Translations under genes and position numbers: made by a program | Source of the DNA: an uncultured Pseudomonadales bacterium | Lineage (GTDB): Bacteria > Pseudomonadota > Gammaproteobacteria > Pseudomonadales > Azotimanducaceae | NCBI GenBank assembly: GCA_938036875.1 | Contig: CALHVX010000023.1 | Coordinates: forward strand, 1-64,000 | Direction: 5' to 3' | Length of the DNA: 64,000 nt | Shown here: positions 16,717 to 25,272 of the stretch, one piece after another | Position numbering within the stretch: position 1 is the first letter of the stretch | How the letters are laid out: every line of letters begins with the position of its first letter | The notes under the pieces: generated by a model | Told to the model about the DNA's origin: nothing | The model's database searches: none | What the model saw: the letters and a program-made list of their open reading frames with translations, nothing else

Positions 16717-17676
16717 TTACTGGGCCGTTAGCAAATACACGCCATACCAATCGTTGGCATCCGTCCACTGCGCATTGGCGGCAAAGCCCGCCTGCGCAGC
16801 AAGCGCCAAGAACTCTTCAGGGTGATACTTAAATGAGTTTTCGGTATGCAGCGCCTCACCTTCCGCAAAATTAAAGAGCTCACCAGCCACTTGCACTTGC
16901 TGTGCGCAGCGACTGATCAAATGCATCTGCACCGCCCCAACCTCAGCGTTGTAGGTGGCTCGATGGGTAAACTTCGTGAGATCAAAATTGGCATCTAAAG
17001 ATTCGTTTAGATGCCCTAGCAGGTTTAGATTGAACTGCGCCGTCACACCCGCCGCATCGTCGTAAGCGGCTTCGAGCAGCTCAACCGACTTCTTGCGGTC
17101 CACACCAATTAGTAGGTGAGCACCTTGGCCAAGCGTTACATGAATATTGCGCAGCAGTTCAATTGCAGCAGACGGCTCAAAGTTGCCGATGCTTGAGCCT
17201 GGAAAAAAACCAGCCTTAGGGAGATCGGCAACGGCGGCTGGCAAATCAAACGGCAAGGTAAAATCGGTGCAGGTTGGATAAACATTTAGCCAAGGATTAT
17301 CTGTGTGCAGTGCTCGGGCGTTGGCTTGCAAATGTTCACCAGAGATATCGACCGGCACATAGGCGGCAGGGCGCGCTGTCTCCAGCAGCTTGCGAATTTT
17401 GCGCGAAGAGCCAGAGCCATATTCCACCAAGCAAACATTGCTGCCAATGCGCTGCGCAATAGCGTCGCTGTACTGGTCAAACAACGCAATCTCCGTTCGC
17501 GTTAGATAGTATTCCGGCAGCTCCGTGATTTGCTCAAACAGATCCGAACCATCCGCATCGTAAAAATACATGGGTGACACATGCTTTTGCTGTGCTCGCA
17601 TACCGGCTAACACGGCAGAGCGCATATCGGTCAAAGCCGGCTTTAAATCAAAGTACTCGTATGTTGCTTGGGCCAT
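16717..17676 (-). CDS. egtD: L-histidine N-alpha-methyltransferase EgtD
   Basis: A 319-residue SAM-dependent enzyme of the DUF2260/EgtD family: N-terminal KHVSPMYFYDADGSDLFEQI, TELPEYYLTRTEIAL, the SAM-binding LVEYGSGSSRKIRKLL (about 84), PVDISGEHL, and FFPGSSIGNFEPSAA. It converts histidine to hercynine, the first step of ergothioneine synthesis. The ATG at 17676 is chosen; a TTG at 17733 would bring it within 31 bp of egtB. It lies downstream of egtB on the same strand. Confidence 0.92.
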   Translation of the reverse strand: MAQATYEYFDLKPALTDMRSAVLAGMRAQQKHVSPMYFYDADGSDLFEQITELPEYYLTRTEIALFDQYSDAIAQRIGSNVCLVEYGSGSSRKIRKLLETARPAAYVPVDISGEHLQANARALHTDNPWLNVYPTCTDFTLPFDLPAAVADLPKAGFFPGSSIGNFEPSAAIELLRNIHVTLGQGAHLLIGVDRKKSVELLEAAYDDAAGVTAQFNLNLLGHLNESLDANFDLTKFTHRATYNAEVGAVQMHLISRCAQQVQVAGELFNFAEGEALHTENSFKYHPEEFLALAAQAGFAANAQWTDANDWYGVYLLTAQ

Positions 17677-17764
17677 GAAACGTCCGTTTCCATTGCGACC
17701 ACCAAACAATCGCCTAGGCTTGCCTAAGGTCAACTTGGCGGGCTAATTGATGAAGTTGGCTAAC

Positions 17765-19129
17765 CTAGAGATCGCGAGCCAGACGTAAGCCTGACATTTG
17801 CCAGCGGTCCGGCGGATAAAAGAAGTTACGATAACTGGAGCGAATATGATTGGCGCTAGAAAAGCAGGAGCCACCGCGCAACACCACTTGCTCGCTCATG
17901 AACTTACCGTTGTATTCACCTAAAGTGCCCGGTAGCGGTTTGTATCCTGGATAGGGTGCATAACTGCTCATCGTCCACTCCCACAAATCGCCGTACAAGG
18001 ACTGCAGAGGTTGCTGAGTGGTACTAGGGGGCAACGGCTTTAGCGCACCTGTGGCTACCTGCGCTCCAGATCCAATAGGGGCATTGATAATCGAGCTATC
18101 CGCAAAGTTACCCTGCACCGCTTGTTCACTTGCCGCATGTTCCCACTCAAACTCGGTTGGCAAGCGCGCTTGAGCGTAGCGGGCATAAGCATCCGCTTCG
18201 TAAAAACTTAGATGGCAAACCGGCGCCTGCAAATCCAAGGGGGCTAGCCCATCTAGATGATACTCAAACCAGGTACCGTCTTGTTGCACCCAATACAGTG
18301 GCGCCTGCCAAGCCTGGTTGTTTAAGGTTGACCAAGCGCTGGCTAGCCAAAGCTCGCTGCGTTGATAGCCACCGGCTTGCACGAAGCTCAAGTAATCGCC
18401 GTTGCTAACCAGTTGATCTGACAACGCGTAGTCTCGCAACAACTGATCGTGCCTCGGGGTTTCGTTATCAAAGCAAAATCCACCGGAAGCGTGTGTTGCC
18501 CCAACGGTTATTTGCCCGCCTTGATATTCGACAAAGTTGGCTAGGCTTACGTTTGGTGTGGTTACGGCAACTGGGCTTAAAGGTTCACGGTAGGTGGGGT
18601 ATAAGGGGTTATGCCCAAGATTGTACTTTAGGTCGGTCAGCAACAGCTCCTGGTGTTGCTGCTCGTGGTGTACACCTAGAACCGTGCGCTCAGTAATATC
18701 ACCCGCATGCTCCCCAAGCTGCCCGGCGGCGACCTGCGCCAACAGCTGGGTCATGGCCGCATCAACATGCTGCCGATAACGCAGCACCTCATGCACGGTT
18801 GGCCGGGATAAGTTACCGCGCTGCTCTCGAGGAAACTGCGCACCAACCCCGTTGTAGTAAGAGTTGAACAAGTATTCGTACTGGGGTGCAAAAGCCTGGT
18901 AAGCGGGCGCGTATGGCTGCAACAAGAAGGTTTCGAAGAACCAGGTAGTATGGGCTAAGTGCCATTTTGGCGGGCTAGCATCCGGCATGGGTTGCACGCC
19001 ATAGTCTTCGAGCGCAAGAGGTTCAACCAACGCGAGAGAGAAGCGTCGAGTGGTATCAAAGTGGCTTTGTATAGCGAGCGATGCGTCAGGGCCTACCGTC
19101 AAGGGTGTACCGGCCAGCGAAATAGTCAT
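17765..19129 (-). CDS. egtB: Ergothioneine biosynthesis protein EgtB (hercynine sulfoxide synthase)
   Basis: A 454-residue protein with an N-terminal DinB-like domain (KWHLAHTTWFFETF, 56-68; HHEQQHQELL, giving the iron-ligand pattern H155-x3-H159-x-E161) and a C-terminal FGE-sulfatase domain ending in LRGGSCFSSANHIRSSYRNF and WQMSGLRLARDL. EgtB is a non-heme iron enzyme forming the C-S bond between hercynine and cysteine or gamma-glutamylcysteine. There is no fused methyltransferase as in OvoA, and egtD is next door, so ergothioneine rather than ovothiol is indicated. No egtE-like lyase is in the window. Confidence 0.93.
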   Translation of the reverse strand: MTISLAGTPLTVGPDASLAIQSHFDTTRRFSLALVEPLALEDYGVQPMPDASPPKWHLAHTTWFFETFLLQPYAPAYQAFAPQYEYLFNSYYNGVGAQFPREQRGNLSRPTVHEVLRYRQHVDAAMTQLLAQVAAGQLGEHAGDITERTVLGVHHEQQHQELLLTDLKYNLGHNPLYPTYREPLSPVAVTTPNVSLANFVEYQGGQITVGATHASGGFCFDNETPRHDQLLRDYALSDQLVSNGDYLSFVQAGGYQRSELWLASAWSTLNNQAWQAPLYWVQQDGTWFEYHLDGLAPLDLQAPVCHLSFYEADAYARYAQARLPTEFEWEHAASEQAVQGNFADSSIINAPIGSGAQVATGALKPLPPSTTQQPLQSLYGDLWEWTMSSYAPYPGYKPLPGTLGEYNGKFMSEQVVLRGGSCFSSANHIRSSYRNFFYPPDRWQMSGLRLARDL

Positions 19130-19217
19130 TGCCCTAGCATGCCTGAATTTCTAAGTTGTTCAAAGGCAGGCGCAAAAACCTACTGACAAACCGTTGGCGA
19201 TATCGGGTTAGGCTTCG

Positions 19218-19856
19218 CTAGAAGTCTGTTGCATAGGAACGGAAGGCCATGGCTACAACATCGGCTTTATGTGGCATTTTTATGAAGCCGTGATAGTGAC
19301 CTTTCGGGTTGATGATGGCGATGGTGCCCGTGTGGTCCATTTGGTAACCGCCATTGTTGTCCGGCACCTTGGCAAAGGTAGCGTTCAATTGCTGTGCAAA
19401 GGCTGCCACCAACTCACGAGTTCCGTAGACCCCAGCAAAATTCTTGGAAAAGGCTTGAACGTAGGGCCCCAAGACTTCTGGGGTATCACGTTCGGGGTCA
19501 ACAGAAACCAGTACACCTTGAAATTGCTCGGCTAGGTTGGCGTCATCAGCGCGCAACCGTTGCTCAGCCTGTGCCATCACCGACATGCTGACGGGGCAAA
19601 TATCTGGGCAGTTGGTAAAGCCGAAGAAGATGAATGTCCAGTTGCCGAGTAGGCTTGCATTGGTAAAGGGCTCACCCTGCGCGGTGGTTAGCTCAAAGGG
19701 AACAATATCCCGTGGCCGGTCTAGTGTGATCACCCCTTTGGTTAACAGCTCTTCAACACTCAGCGTAACCGTACGCGTGGTGCTAAAGACAAACATACCC
19801 ACCACCACCGCAATGAATACTAGGCACAAGGTTACCGTTCCGCGTACGCCCGTCAT
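19218..19856 (-). CDS. SCO1/SenC copper chaperone for cytochrome oxidase
   Basis: A 212-residue membrane-anchored thioredoxin-fold protein: N-terminal anchor (about 8-25), then IFFGFTNCPDICP with the copper-binding C83-x3-C87, VLVSVDPERDTPEVL, and the third ligand His in MDHTGTIAIINP (about 172). SCO proteins deliver copper to the CuA site of subunit II. The ATG at 19856 is preferred because longer forms would overlap ctaB; AGAGG lies upstream. It is the last gene of the oxidase assembly cluster. Confidence 0.93.
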   Translation of the reverse strand: MTGVRGTVTLCLVFIAVVVGMFVFSTTRTVTLSVEELLTKGVITLDRPRDIVPFELTTAQGEPFTNASLLGNWTFIFFGFTNCPDICPVSMSVMAQAEQRLRADDANLAEQFQGVLVSVDPERDTPEVLGPYVQAFSKNFAGVYGTRELVAAFAQQLNATFAKVPDNNGGYQMDHTGTIAIINPKGHYHGFIKMPHKADVVAMAFRSYATDF

Positions 19857-19876
19857 GCCTACTGCACCTCTTTCAT

Positions 19877-20869
19877 TTAGATTGGAGTCATCTGAACCGG
19901 TGCTGCGCTGGGCAACACCGCATCTGCTGGTACCCAAGCGATCAGGTAGTAGTGGTCAACCAAAAGCGCCACAAACAACAGGAGTAGGTACCAAATGGAA
20001 TACCGAAAGGTCTCCATCGGTGCCGCTGGATTTTTGTTGCGCAGCAATGATGCTGCCCAGTACATAAAACCGCCACCCAGCGCTAACGCACTAGCAAGGT
20101 AAATCAAACCCGACATGCCAATGGCAAAGGGCAACATGGTCGCCACCAACAAGATGATGGTGTACAAAAAGATATGCAGTCGCGTGTAGGCTTCGCCATG
20201 AGTGACCGGCAGCATAGGTACGTCAACGGATGCATATTCGTCTTTACGCTCTATGGCCAAAGCCCAGAAGTGCGGCGGGGTCCAAGCGAAGATGATCAGC
20301 ACCAGCAGCAACGCACCAGGATCCACACTGTTGCTTACCGCCGCCCATCCAAATAAGGGCGGCGCCGCGCCGAATAAACCGCCAATGACAATATTTTGAG
20401 GGGTCGCGCGCTTTAGCCATAAGGTGTAGATCAGACCGTAACCCACCCAAGAGGCTAGGTTCAGCCAGGCAGTGATGGGGTTGACCAAGAAATATAGGAT
20501 CGCCATGCCCAGCAGACCAAGGGTGCCGGCAAACCAAACACCTTGAGTGAAGTTGACCCGACCTTCGGCCATCGGGCGGCTTTCGGTACGCGCCATGCGC
20601 GCATCGATGCGCGCATCTGCAATGTGATTTACCGCGGCAGCAGAAGCAGCAACCAAGGCAATGCCTAAGGTACCAAATACCAAGGGCTCCCAAGGCACCA
20701 TGCCGGGTACCGCCAAGAACATACCAACGGTGGAACAGACCAGCATCAGCATGACAACCCGAGGTTTGGTCATGGTGTAGTAGTCGCGCCAAGTAGGCCG
20801 ACCTGCGTCTATTACAGCTTCGGGATCAGCGGTACCTACGTCAAAAGCGGCGGTATCAGAATTGCTCAT
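19877..20869 (-). CDS. ctaB: Protoheme IX farnesyltransferase (heme O synthase)
   Basis: A 330-residue polytopic UbiA-family prenyltransferase with about nine membrane segments. The prenyl-diphosphate site is NHIADARIDARMARTESRP (N81, D85, D89), preceded by TKPRVVMLML. It farnesylates heme b to heme O, which CtaA (next gene upstream) oxidises to heme A for the aa3 centre. The stop is 20 bp from the sco start, and ctaA precedes it by about 9 bp, so the genes are one transcript. Confidence 0.95.
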   Translation of the reverse strand: MSNSDTAAFDVGTADPEAVIDAGRPTWRDYYTMTKPRVVMLMLVCSTVGMFLAVPGMVPWEPLVFGTLGIALVAASAAAVNHIADARIDARMARTESRPMAEGRVNFTQGVWFAGTLGLLGMAILYFLVNPITAWLNLASWVGYGLIYTLWLKRATPQNIVIGGLFGAAPPLFGWAAVSNSVDPGALLLVLIIFAWTPPHFWALAIERKDEYASVDVPMLPVTHGEAYTRLHIFLYTIILLVATMLPFAIGMSGLIYLASALALGGGFMYWAASLLRNKNPAAPMETFRYSIWYLLLLFVALLVDHYYLIAWVPADAVLPSAAPVQMTPI

Positions 20870-20878
20870 GGAATGCGG

Positions 20879-21928
20879 TTACCTACTCGAATCGTTGGCT
20901 TGTAAGCGTTCTGGCCTAGCCGTACGGCGGCTCCAGGCGGCGTAGTTTACTGTAATCATTACCGCTAAGGTAACTGCGGCCATGGCATTGTGGGCAGTGG
21001 CATTCCATAAGGGTAGCACCAGCACCACATTGAGGATGCCTAGGGTGAGCTGACAAACCAGCGCCACCGCTAATCCAGCAGCCAGACCTCGATGAACGGA
21101 CCACAACCGCAGCACCAACAGTCCCAAGGCTAGAGTGACCAATAGAGCACCCAACCGATGTGCTACCTGAATGGTAATGCGTGCTTCGCTTGTCATTTTG
21201 CCACCCAGGTAGTTCGGCCCCACGCGTTGAGTGAAGTTAAAGCCCTCCTCAAGGTTACCTGGAGGCAGCCACTGCCCCTGACAAGTCGGAAAATCTGGGC
21301 AGGCTAGAGCGGCATAGTTAGAAGATACCCAGCCACCCAAGGCAATCTGGAGCACCAACAGCACCAAGCCCACCACGGCTAACCCCCTAAGCGCTGAAGC
21401 GCCAGGCAGCGCCGCCAGGTTCCAACGGCGGCCGATCCCTAACCTTAAACAGAGCAGCCAGATAAGCGACAAGGTGGTAAAGCCTCCCAGCAAATGGGCA
21501 GTGACCACTTGGGGCCAGAGCTTCAAGGTCACCGTCCAGGCACCAAAGGCGCCCTGCAGGATAACCATGGCCAGCAATGCGAGGGTTAACCCCGCTACGC
21601 GAGGCGCTTGATGCCGAGACCGCCAGGCGACCACCGTGGTTATCAGGATCAACAACCCCAAGCCGCTAGCAAAATAGCGATGCACCATCTCCGGCCAAGC
21701 TTTGTCTGCTTCGATGGGTGCATCAGGAAAACGCGCTTGAGCCGCTTGCAGATCTTCCGGCGCCTGGGGAACCAACACAAAGCCGTAGCAACCTGGCCAG
21801 TCAGGACAACCTAACCCTGCATCCACCAAACGGGTGTAAGCACCCAACACCACAACCACCGCCACAACAAACAGGCACAACAGCGCCATGCGTCGCAACA
21901 AAGGTGACGCTACCTTGTCTTCAGCCAA
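20879..21928 (-). CDS. ctaA: Heme A synthase CtaA (COX15 family)
   Basis: A 349-residue polytopic protein: VVLGAYTRLVDAGLGCPDWP near the N-terminus is the COX15 signature with the conserved cysteine and heme ligands, followed by MVHRYFASGLGL (heme-ligand His), ALACPDFPTCQGQW (second Cys pair) and VAHRLGALLV. It converts heme O to heme A. It starts at TTG overlapping the upstream stop by eight bases, with AAAGG about nine bases before it. Confidence 0.94.
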   Translation of the reverse strand: MAEDKVASPLLRRMALLCLFVVAVVVVLGAYTRLVDAGLGCPDWPGCYGFVLVPQAPEDLQAAQARFPDAPIEADKAWPEMVHRYFASGLGLLILITTVVAWRSRHQAPRVAGLTLALLAMVILQGAFGAWTVTLKLWPQVVTAHLLGGFTTLSLIWLLCLRLGIGRRWNLAALPGASALRGLAVVGLVLLVLQIALGGWVSSNYAALACPDFPTCQGQWLPPGNLEEGFNFTQRVGPNYLGGKMTSEARITIQVAHRLGALLVTLALGLLVLRLWSVHRGLAAGLAVALVCQLTLGILNVVLVLPLWNATAHNAMAAVTLAVMITVNYAAWSRRTARPERLQANDSSR

Positions 21929-22502
21929 TTTGAGATACCTTTAGTAAACGCTTCAAATCTTGTAACACCGGCTTGCCCATCTCCTCTACCGGGTAACGAA
22001 AAACCAAGTTCCCTAGAGGGTCTACGATGTAGATGCCTCGTGGCAGCTGCACCCCATCGTTGGGTGCTTGGAAGAGTTGATGAAGTTTAGGAAACTGCGT
22101 GCTGAGGTCCAGGTCTTCAGCGCCGCCACTACGTACCCAGGCGCGACGCAGACGATCGGCATCTTTGTTTAGCAACACGTGCATGTTGCGCAGCTTGGTG
22201 AGGACATCGTTGCAGGGTGCGGCACAACTTTCGTCTTGCACCAGCCATACCCACCAAACGTCACCCGTAACATGCGGAATACCTGAGGCATCGGTGAGCC
22301 CAAGCTCGGACACCGTTCTGGGCGGGTTAACAAACTCGCCTTGGTTGGTTGTGCCCCAAACACCACTGTCGATGGTGCTGAAGTACAGGGCGTAAGACCC
22401 GCCAACGGAAACCGCCGCAATTAGGGCAATAAGCAATAGTTGACGCCGGTTGCTGCGTTTTGCCGCTGCGGTGTCATCTGCATTGGGTTGTGTATCTGTC
22501 AT
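21921..22502 (-). CDS. Membrane-anchored Sco-like thioredoxin-fold protein of the oxidase cluster
   Basis: A 193-residue protein with one N-terminal membrane helix (about 21-41). A periplasmic domain contains CAAPC (C93, C97), the same CxxxC spacing as the copper site of SCO1, and later GIYIVDPLGNLVFRYP, which resembles the C-terminal strand of thioredoxin-like folds. A homologue lies between SURF1 and CtaA genes in many gammaproteobacterial oxidase operons. I infer an oxidase assembly role in copper or thiol handling; the His ligand of true SCO is not evident. Confidence 0.75.
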   Translation of the reverse strand: MTDTQPNADDTAAAKRSNRRQLLLIALIAAVSVGGSYALYFSTIDSGVWGTTNQGEFVNPPRTVSELGLTDASGIPHVTGDVWWVWLVQDESCAAPCNDVLTKLRNMHVLLNKDADRLRRAWVRSGGAEDLDLSTQFPKLHQLFQAPNDGVQLPRGIYIVDPLGNLVFRYPVEEMGKPVLQDLKRLLKVSQIG

Positions 22503-22579
22503 GCCTGTCTCTCTACCTATTGCCTACTATTCCCTAGTCCGGGTCTTAGCCGGCGTTTAAACCACTGTCTGCGGGCGAC

Positions 22580-23320
22580 TCAGTTCACGGCTGCGCGCCG
22601 CCGACCGAAAACGATAAACCCTAAGAGCAAGGTTACCGCCAGCCCAAACCAGGTGACCGCGTAGCCTCTATGTCTATCCGCACCACCAACGATGCCTTGG
22701 GGTGCGGCTTGCAACACACCAGGGCTTGCGGGTTCTAACCTAAGCTCTAAGGGCACCGGTTTGAGCCCTGGGTGTCGGCTCGCAACCTCAGCACTCATGG
22801 CTTGAATGTCTAACCGTTGTACCCGCAGTGCGACACCTTCGGTGCTGGCATCAGCCCAAGCATCCTCACGCAGCAAGGGCACCAGGCCGGTGAAAGGCCG
22901 CATGCTGCCAACCAGCTGCAGCTCACCCGGCACCAAAGCAACATCCGGTATCTCGCTACGCAAGGCTGGCGCTGCAAGCCACCCCCGGTTAACCATCCAT
23001 AGCCGCTGTTGGACGTCTACAAAAGGGGCAATCACCCAATACCCTTGGACACCCGCATCGACTTGGTTATCCACCAAAAAGTATCGATCTGTTTGGAATT
23101 CTCCGCGGATCCGCACACGCCGAAAATCGTTGTTAACCGTGTCAGCAAAAATTTCTGCACCGGGATTTGCTGGTAACTGCCCAGCTCGTAAGCTCTGCTC
23201 CGCTTGCAAGCTTTCCTTGTACGCAGCCCTGTTGAGCTGCCAATTGCCCAACAAGAGCAAGATCGGCAAGAAGCAAGCCACAAACAAAGACATGCGCACA
23301 CCTGGTGCAAACGCGGCCAC
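22580..23320 (-). CDS. SURF1-family cytochrome oxidase assembly protein
   Basis: A 246-residue protein with two terminal membrane helices (about 8-24 and 223-239) bracketing a periplasmic domain. SURF1 marks: LLLLGNWQLNRAAYKESL, RVRIRGEFQTDRYFLVDNQ, GYWVIAPFVD, VNRGWLA and the C-terminal GYAVTWFGLAVTLLLGF. It assists heme A insertion into subunit I. The GTG start at 23320 has AGGAG 11 bases upstream; an ATG at 23293 is the alternative. Confidence 0.92.
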   Translation of the reverse strand: MAAFAPGVRMSLFVACFLPILLLLGNWQLNRAAYKESLQAEQSLRAGQLPANPGAEIFADTVNNDFRRVRIRGEFQTDRYFLVDNQVDAGVQGYWVIAPFVDVQQRLWMVNRGWLAAPALRSEIPDVALVPGELQLVGSMRPFTGLVPLLREDAWADASTEGVALRVQRLDIQAMSAEVASRHPGLKPVPLELRLEPASPGVLQAAPQGIVGGADRHRGYAVTWFGLAVTLLLGFIVFGRRRAAVN

Positions 23321-23406
23321 GAAAACATTTACTCCTGAGTCACTTACTCCGACCTTCGATATCCGCTAGAGTCCAACATCATCGCTCATAGACAAAGGCT
23401 ATTTAC

Positions 23407-23658
23407 GTGCTGAAAATCATTATCCTAGTGCTACTAATCGGAGTGCTGGTGAGCCTCTTCAGCGGGCTGGTATTTTTGTTCAAAGACAGCGGTCGGCAAG
23501 ATTCCAAGCGCACGCTCTATGCCCTTGGCATTCGCATCGCGCTCGCGACGGCGCTGGTGGCAACCGTAAGCTACGGCCTATATTCCGGTGAGCTCCGCTT
23601 TGGAACTCAAGCACCATGGCATGGGAAAACTCATGGTTCTGACAGCGCTACAAAGTAG
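23407..23658 (+). CDS. Twin-transmembrane protein, DUF2909-like
   Basis: An 83-residue protein starting at GTG, with two hydrophobic helices (about 2-25 and 40-60), the loop FKDSGRQDSKRTLYALGIRIALA between them, and a charged tail. It resembles the DUF2909 twin-helix proteins found between surf1 and the subunit III gene in Pseudomonas-type oxidase clusters. It is the only plus-strand gene in the cluster, divergent from surf1 and convergent with ctaE. Function unknown. Confidence 0.75.
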   Translation: MLKIIILVLLIGVLVSLFSGLVFLFKDSGRQDSKRTLYALGIRIALATALVATVSYGLYSGELRFGTQAPWHGKTHGSDSATK

Positions 23659-23679
23659 CGCTATCTGAGAAGTTCTAAC

Positions 23680-24597
23680 TTAGAAAATGTAAACGAAGAA
23701 GAACAGGCAGACCCAAACCACGTCAACGAAGTGCCAATACCAAGAGGCCGCTTCAAAACCAAAGCAGTCTTCGTGGTTGAAATGCCCGCGGAAGACTCGA
23801 TACAACGAAACCGCCAAGATTAGCGTTCCAAGGGTGACGTGAAAGCCGTGGAAGCCCGTTAGGATAAAGAAGGTTGAGCCGTAAATGCCGGTCTCAAGCG
23901 TCAGCCCCAACTCTTGGTAAGCGTGAATGTACTCTTCCGCTTGTAGCACCAAGAAGATGCAACCCAACAGTACGGTTAGACCAAGCCAAAACTTGATAGC
24001 GCCGCGCTTGCTGTTCTTGATGGCCGAGTGCGCCATGTGTACCGTCCAACTAGAGGACAACAGAATGACGGTGTTCCAAAGCGGCAGATATTTGGCCCAA
24101 GCTGACGCGGTGCTTGGCGCTTGCATGTTTTCAGCAGGTCCAGGAAACAGCTCTGGGTTCGGGTTGGTCATAACCGGCCATTCTGGTTTGAACTCTGGCC
24201 ACAGGTACTCACCCGTAATGCCTTTGCCACCCTCGCCACCTAACCAAGAAACGGCTAGTACACGAGCATAAAACAGCGCACCAAAGAACGCCGCAAAGAA
24301 CATCACTTCAGAGAAGATGAACCAGCCCATGCCCCAGACGTAAGATTTTTTCAGCTGGGTGTTCACGATGCCCGACTCATTTTCTCTGATAACCGTGCCG
24401 TACCAGAAGTAGAGCACAGTAAAGATCAGCGCCAAGCCGAGTAGCGACATAAACAAGCTGCCGTCGCCGCCAGACTTAATGTCATTCAGGAAGTTGCCTA
24501 AGCCAAGGATCAGACAAAAAACAGCTGCGGCGATGCCCACTGGGTACCAGCTGCTTTCTGGCACATAGTAGTTTGGATTTTCTTGGCTGTTGGCCAT
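23680..24597 (-). CDS. ctaE: Cytochrome c oxidase subunit III
   Basis: A 305-residue protein with seven hydrophobic helices. Family motifs: SEVMFFAAFFGALFYAR with the conserved Glu, LLSSSWTVHMAHSAIK, QAEEYIHAYQELG, FFILTGFHGFHVTLGT and SWYWHFVDVVWVCLFFFVY at the C-terminus. It has no metals and stabilises proton-pumping turnover. It is 42 bp downstream of the cox11 stop and ends the ctaC-ctaD-cox11-ctaE operon. Confidence 0.96.
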   Translation of the reverse strand: MANSQENPNYYVPESSWYPVGIAAAVFCLILGLGNFLNDIKSGGDGSLFMSLLGLALIFTVLYFWYGTVIRENESGIVNTQLKKSYVWGMGWFIFSEVMFFAAFFGALFYARVLAVSWLGGEGGKGITGEYLWPEFKPEWPVMTNPNPELFPGPAENMQAPSTASAWAKYLPLWNTVILLSSSWTVHMAHSAIKNSKRGAIKFWLGLTVLLGCIFLVLQAEEYIHAYQELGLTLETGIYGSTFFILTGFHGFHVTLGTLILAVSLYRVFRGHFNHEDCFGFEAASWYWHFVDVVWVCLFFFVYIF

Positions 24598-24639
24598 CTC
24601 TAGCTCCCGTGATTCATTGTGCAGGTGAAGGCTGCGCCT

Positions 24640-25260
24640 TTACCCCTCAACTACAAGTGGTTTGGTTTCTTTAGTTTGCTCCAGCGAGCTAGCCTTCTGG
24701 CTGGCTGCTGTTGCGGCAGCTAACACCCCTTGATCTACCGTATCGGTAATATCAAACAAGGCGTAGCTCAACGAAATCGTTTCTACATTCTTCGGTAACT
24801 CTGGCCCAACCAAAAAGCGCATGGGCATCATCAACTCTTCTCCAGGCTGCAATACTTGCTGCTCGAAGCAAAAGCATTCGGTCTTATGAAAGTGCTCGGC
24901 CGCTCGACCAGGGGAGACCGATGGTATCGCCTGGCCTACCATGACTTTGTCGGTAGGGTTGCGAACGATAAAATTAACCGTCTTTAGCTCACCCGGATGA
25001 ACCCGAACGCCACCTTTCTCTGAACGAAATTCCCAGACCATACCGCCATTGGTATTGGTGAGAAAATTAACCTTCAGCAAACGGCTTTTATCGGGCTGAA
25101 CCATAGCGGCGTCATAGGTGTATTGGCCGCCCGTCTTGCCGTTCAATCCGGTTATGTCACAAAGCAGGTCGTACAGCGGTATCAGGGCCCAACCAAAGCA
25201 GAACATACCCAGGGCAATTAGCCCTAGGCGCGTCACTGTTTTACGAATGGAGCCTTGCAC
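24640..25260 (-). CDS. ctaG: Cytochrome c oxidase assembly protein CtaG/Cox11
   Basis: About 206 residues: one N-terminal membrane anchor (MFCFGWALIPLYDLLC) and a periplasmic immunoglobulin-like domain with the copper-binding TECFCFEQQ (C129, C131) and the QPGEELMMPMRFLV block. Cox11 delivers copper to the CuB centre of subunit I. GTG at 25260 is preferred, with GAGG about nine bases upstream; TTG at 25266 is the alternative. The C-terminus carries a 25-residue polar extension (SQKASSLEQTKETKP) beyond the usual end. Confidence 0.93.
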   Translation of the reverse strand: MQGSIRKTVTRLGLIALGMFCFGWALIPLYDLLCDITGLNGKTGGQYTYDAAMVQPDKSRLLKVNFLTNTNGGMVWEFRSEKGGVRVHPGELKTVNFIVRNPTDKVMVGQAIPSVSPGRAAEHFHKTECFCFEQQVLQPGEELMMPMRFLVGPELPKNVETISLSYALFDITDTVDQGVLAAATAASQKASSLEQTKETKPLVVEG

Positions 25261-25272
25261 CGTCAATCGCCT

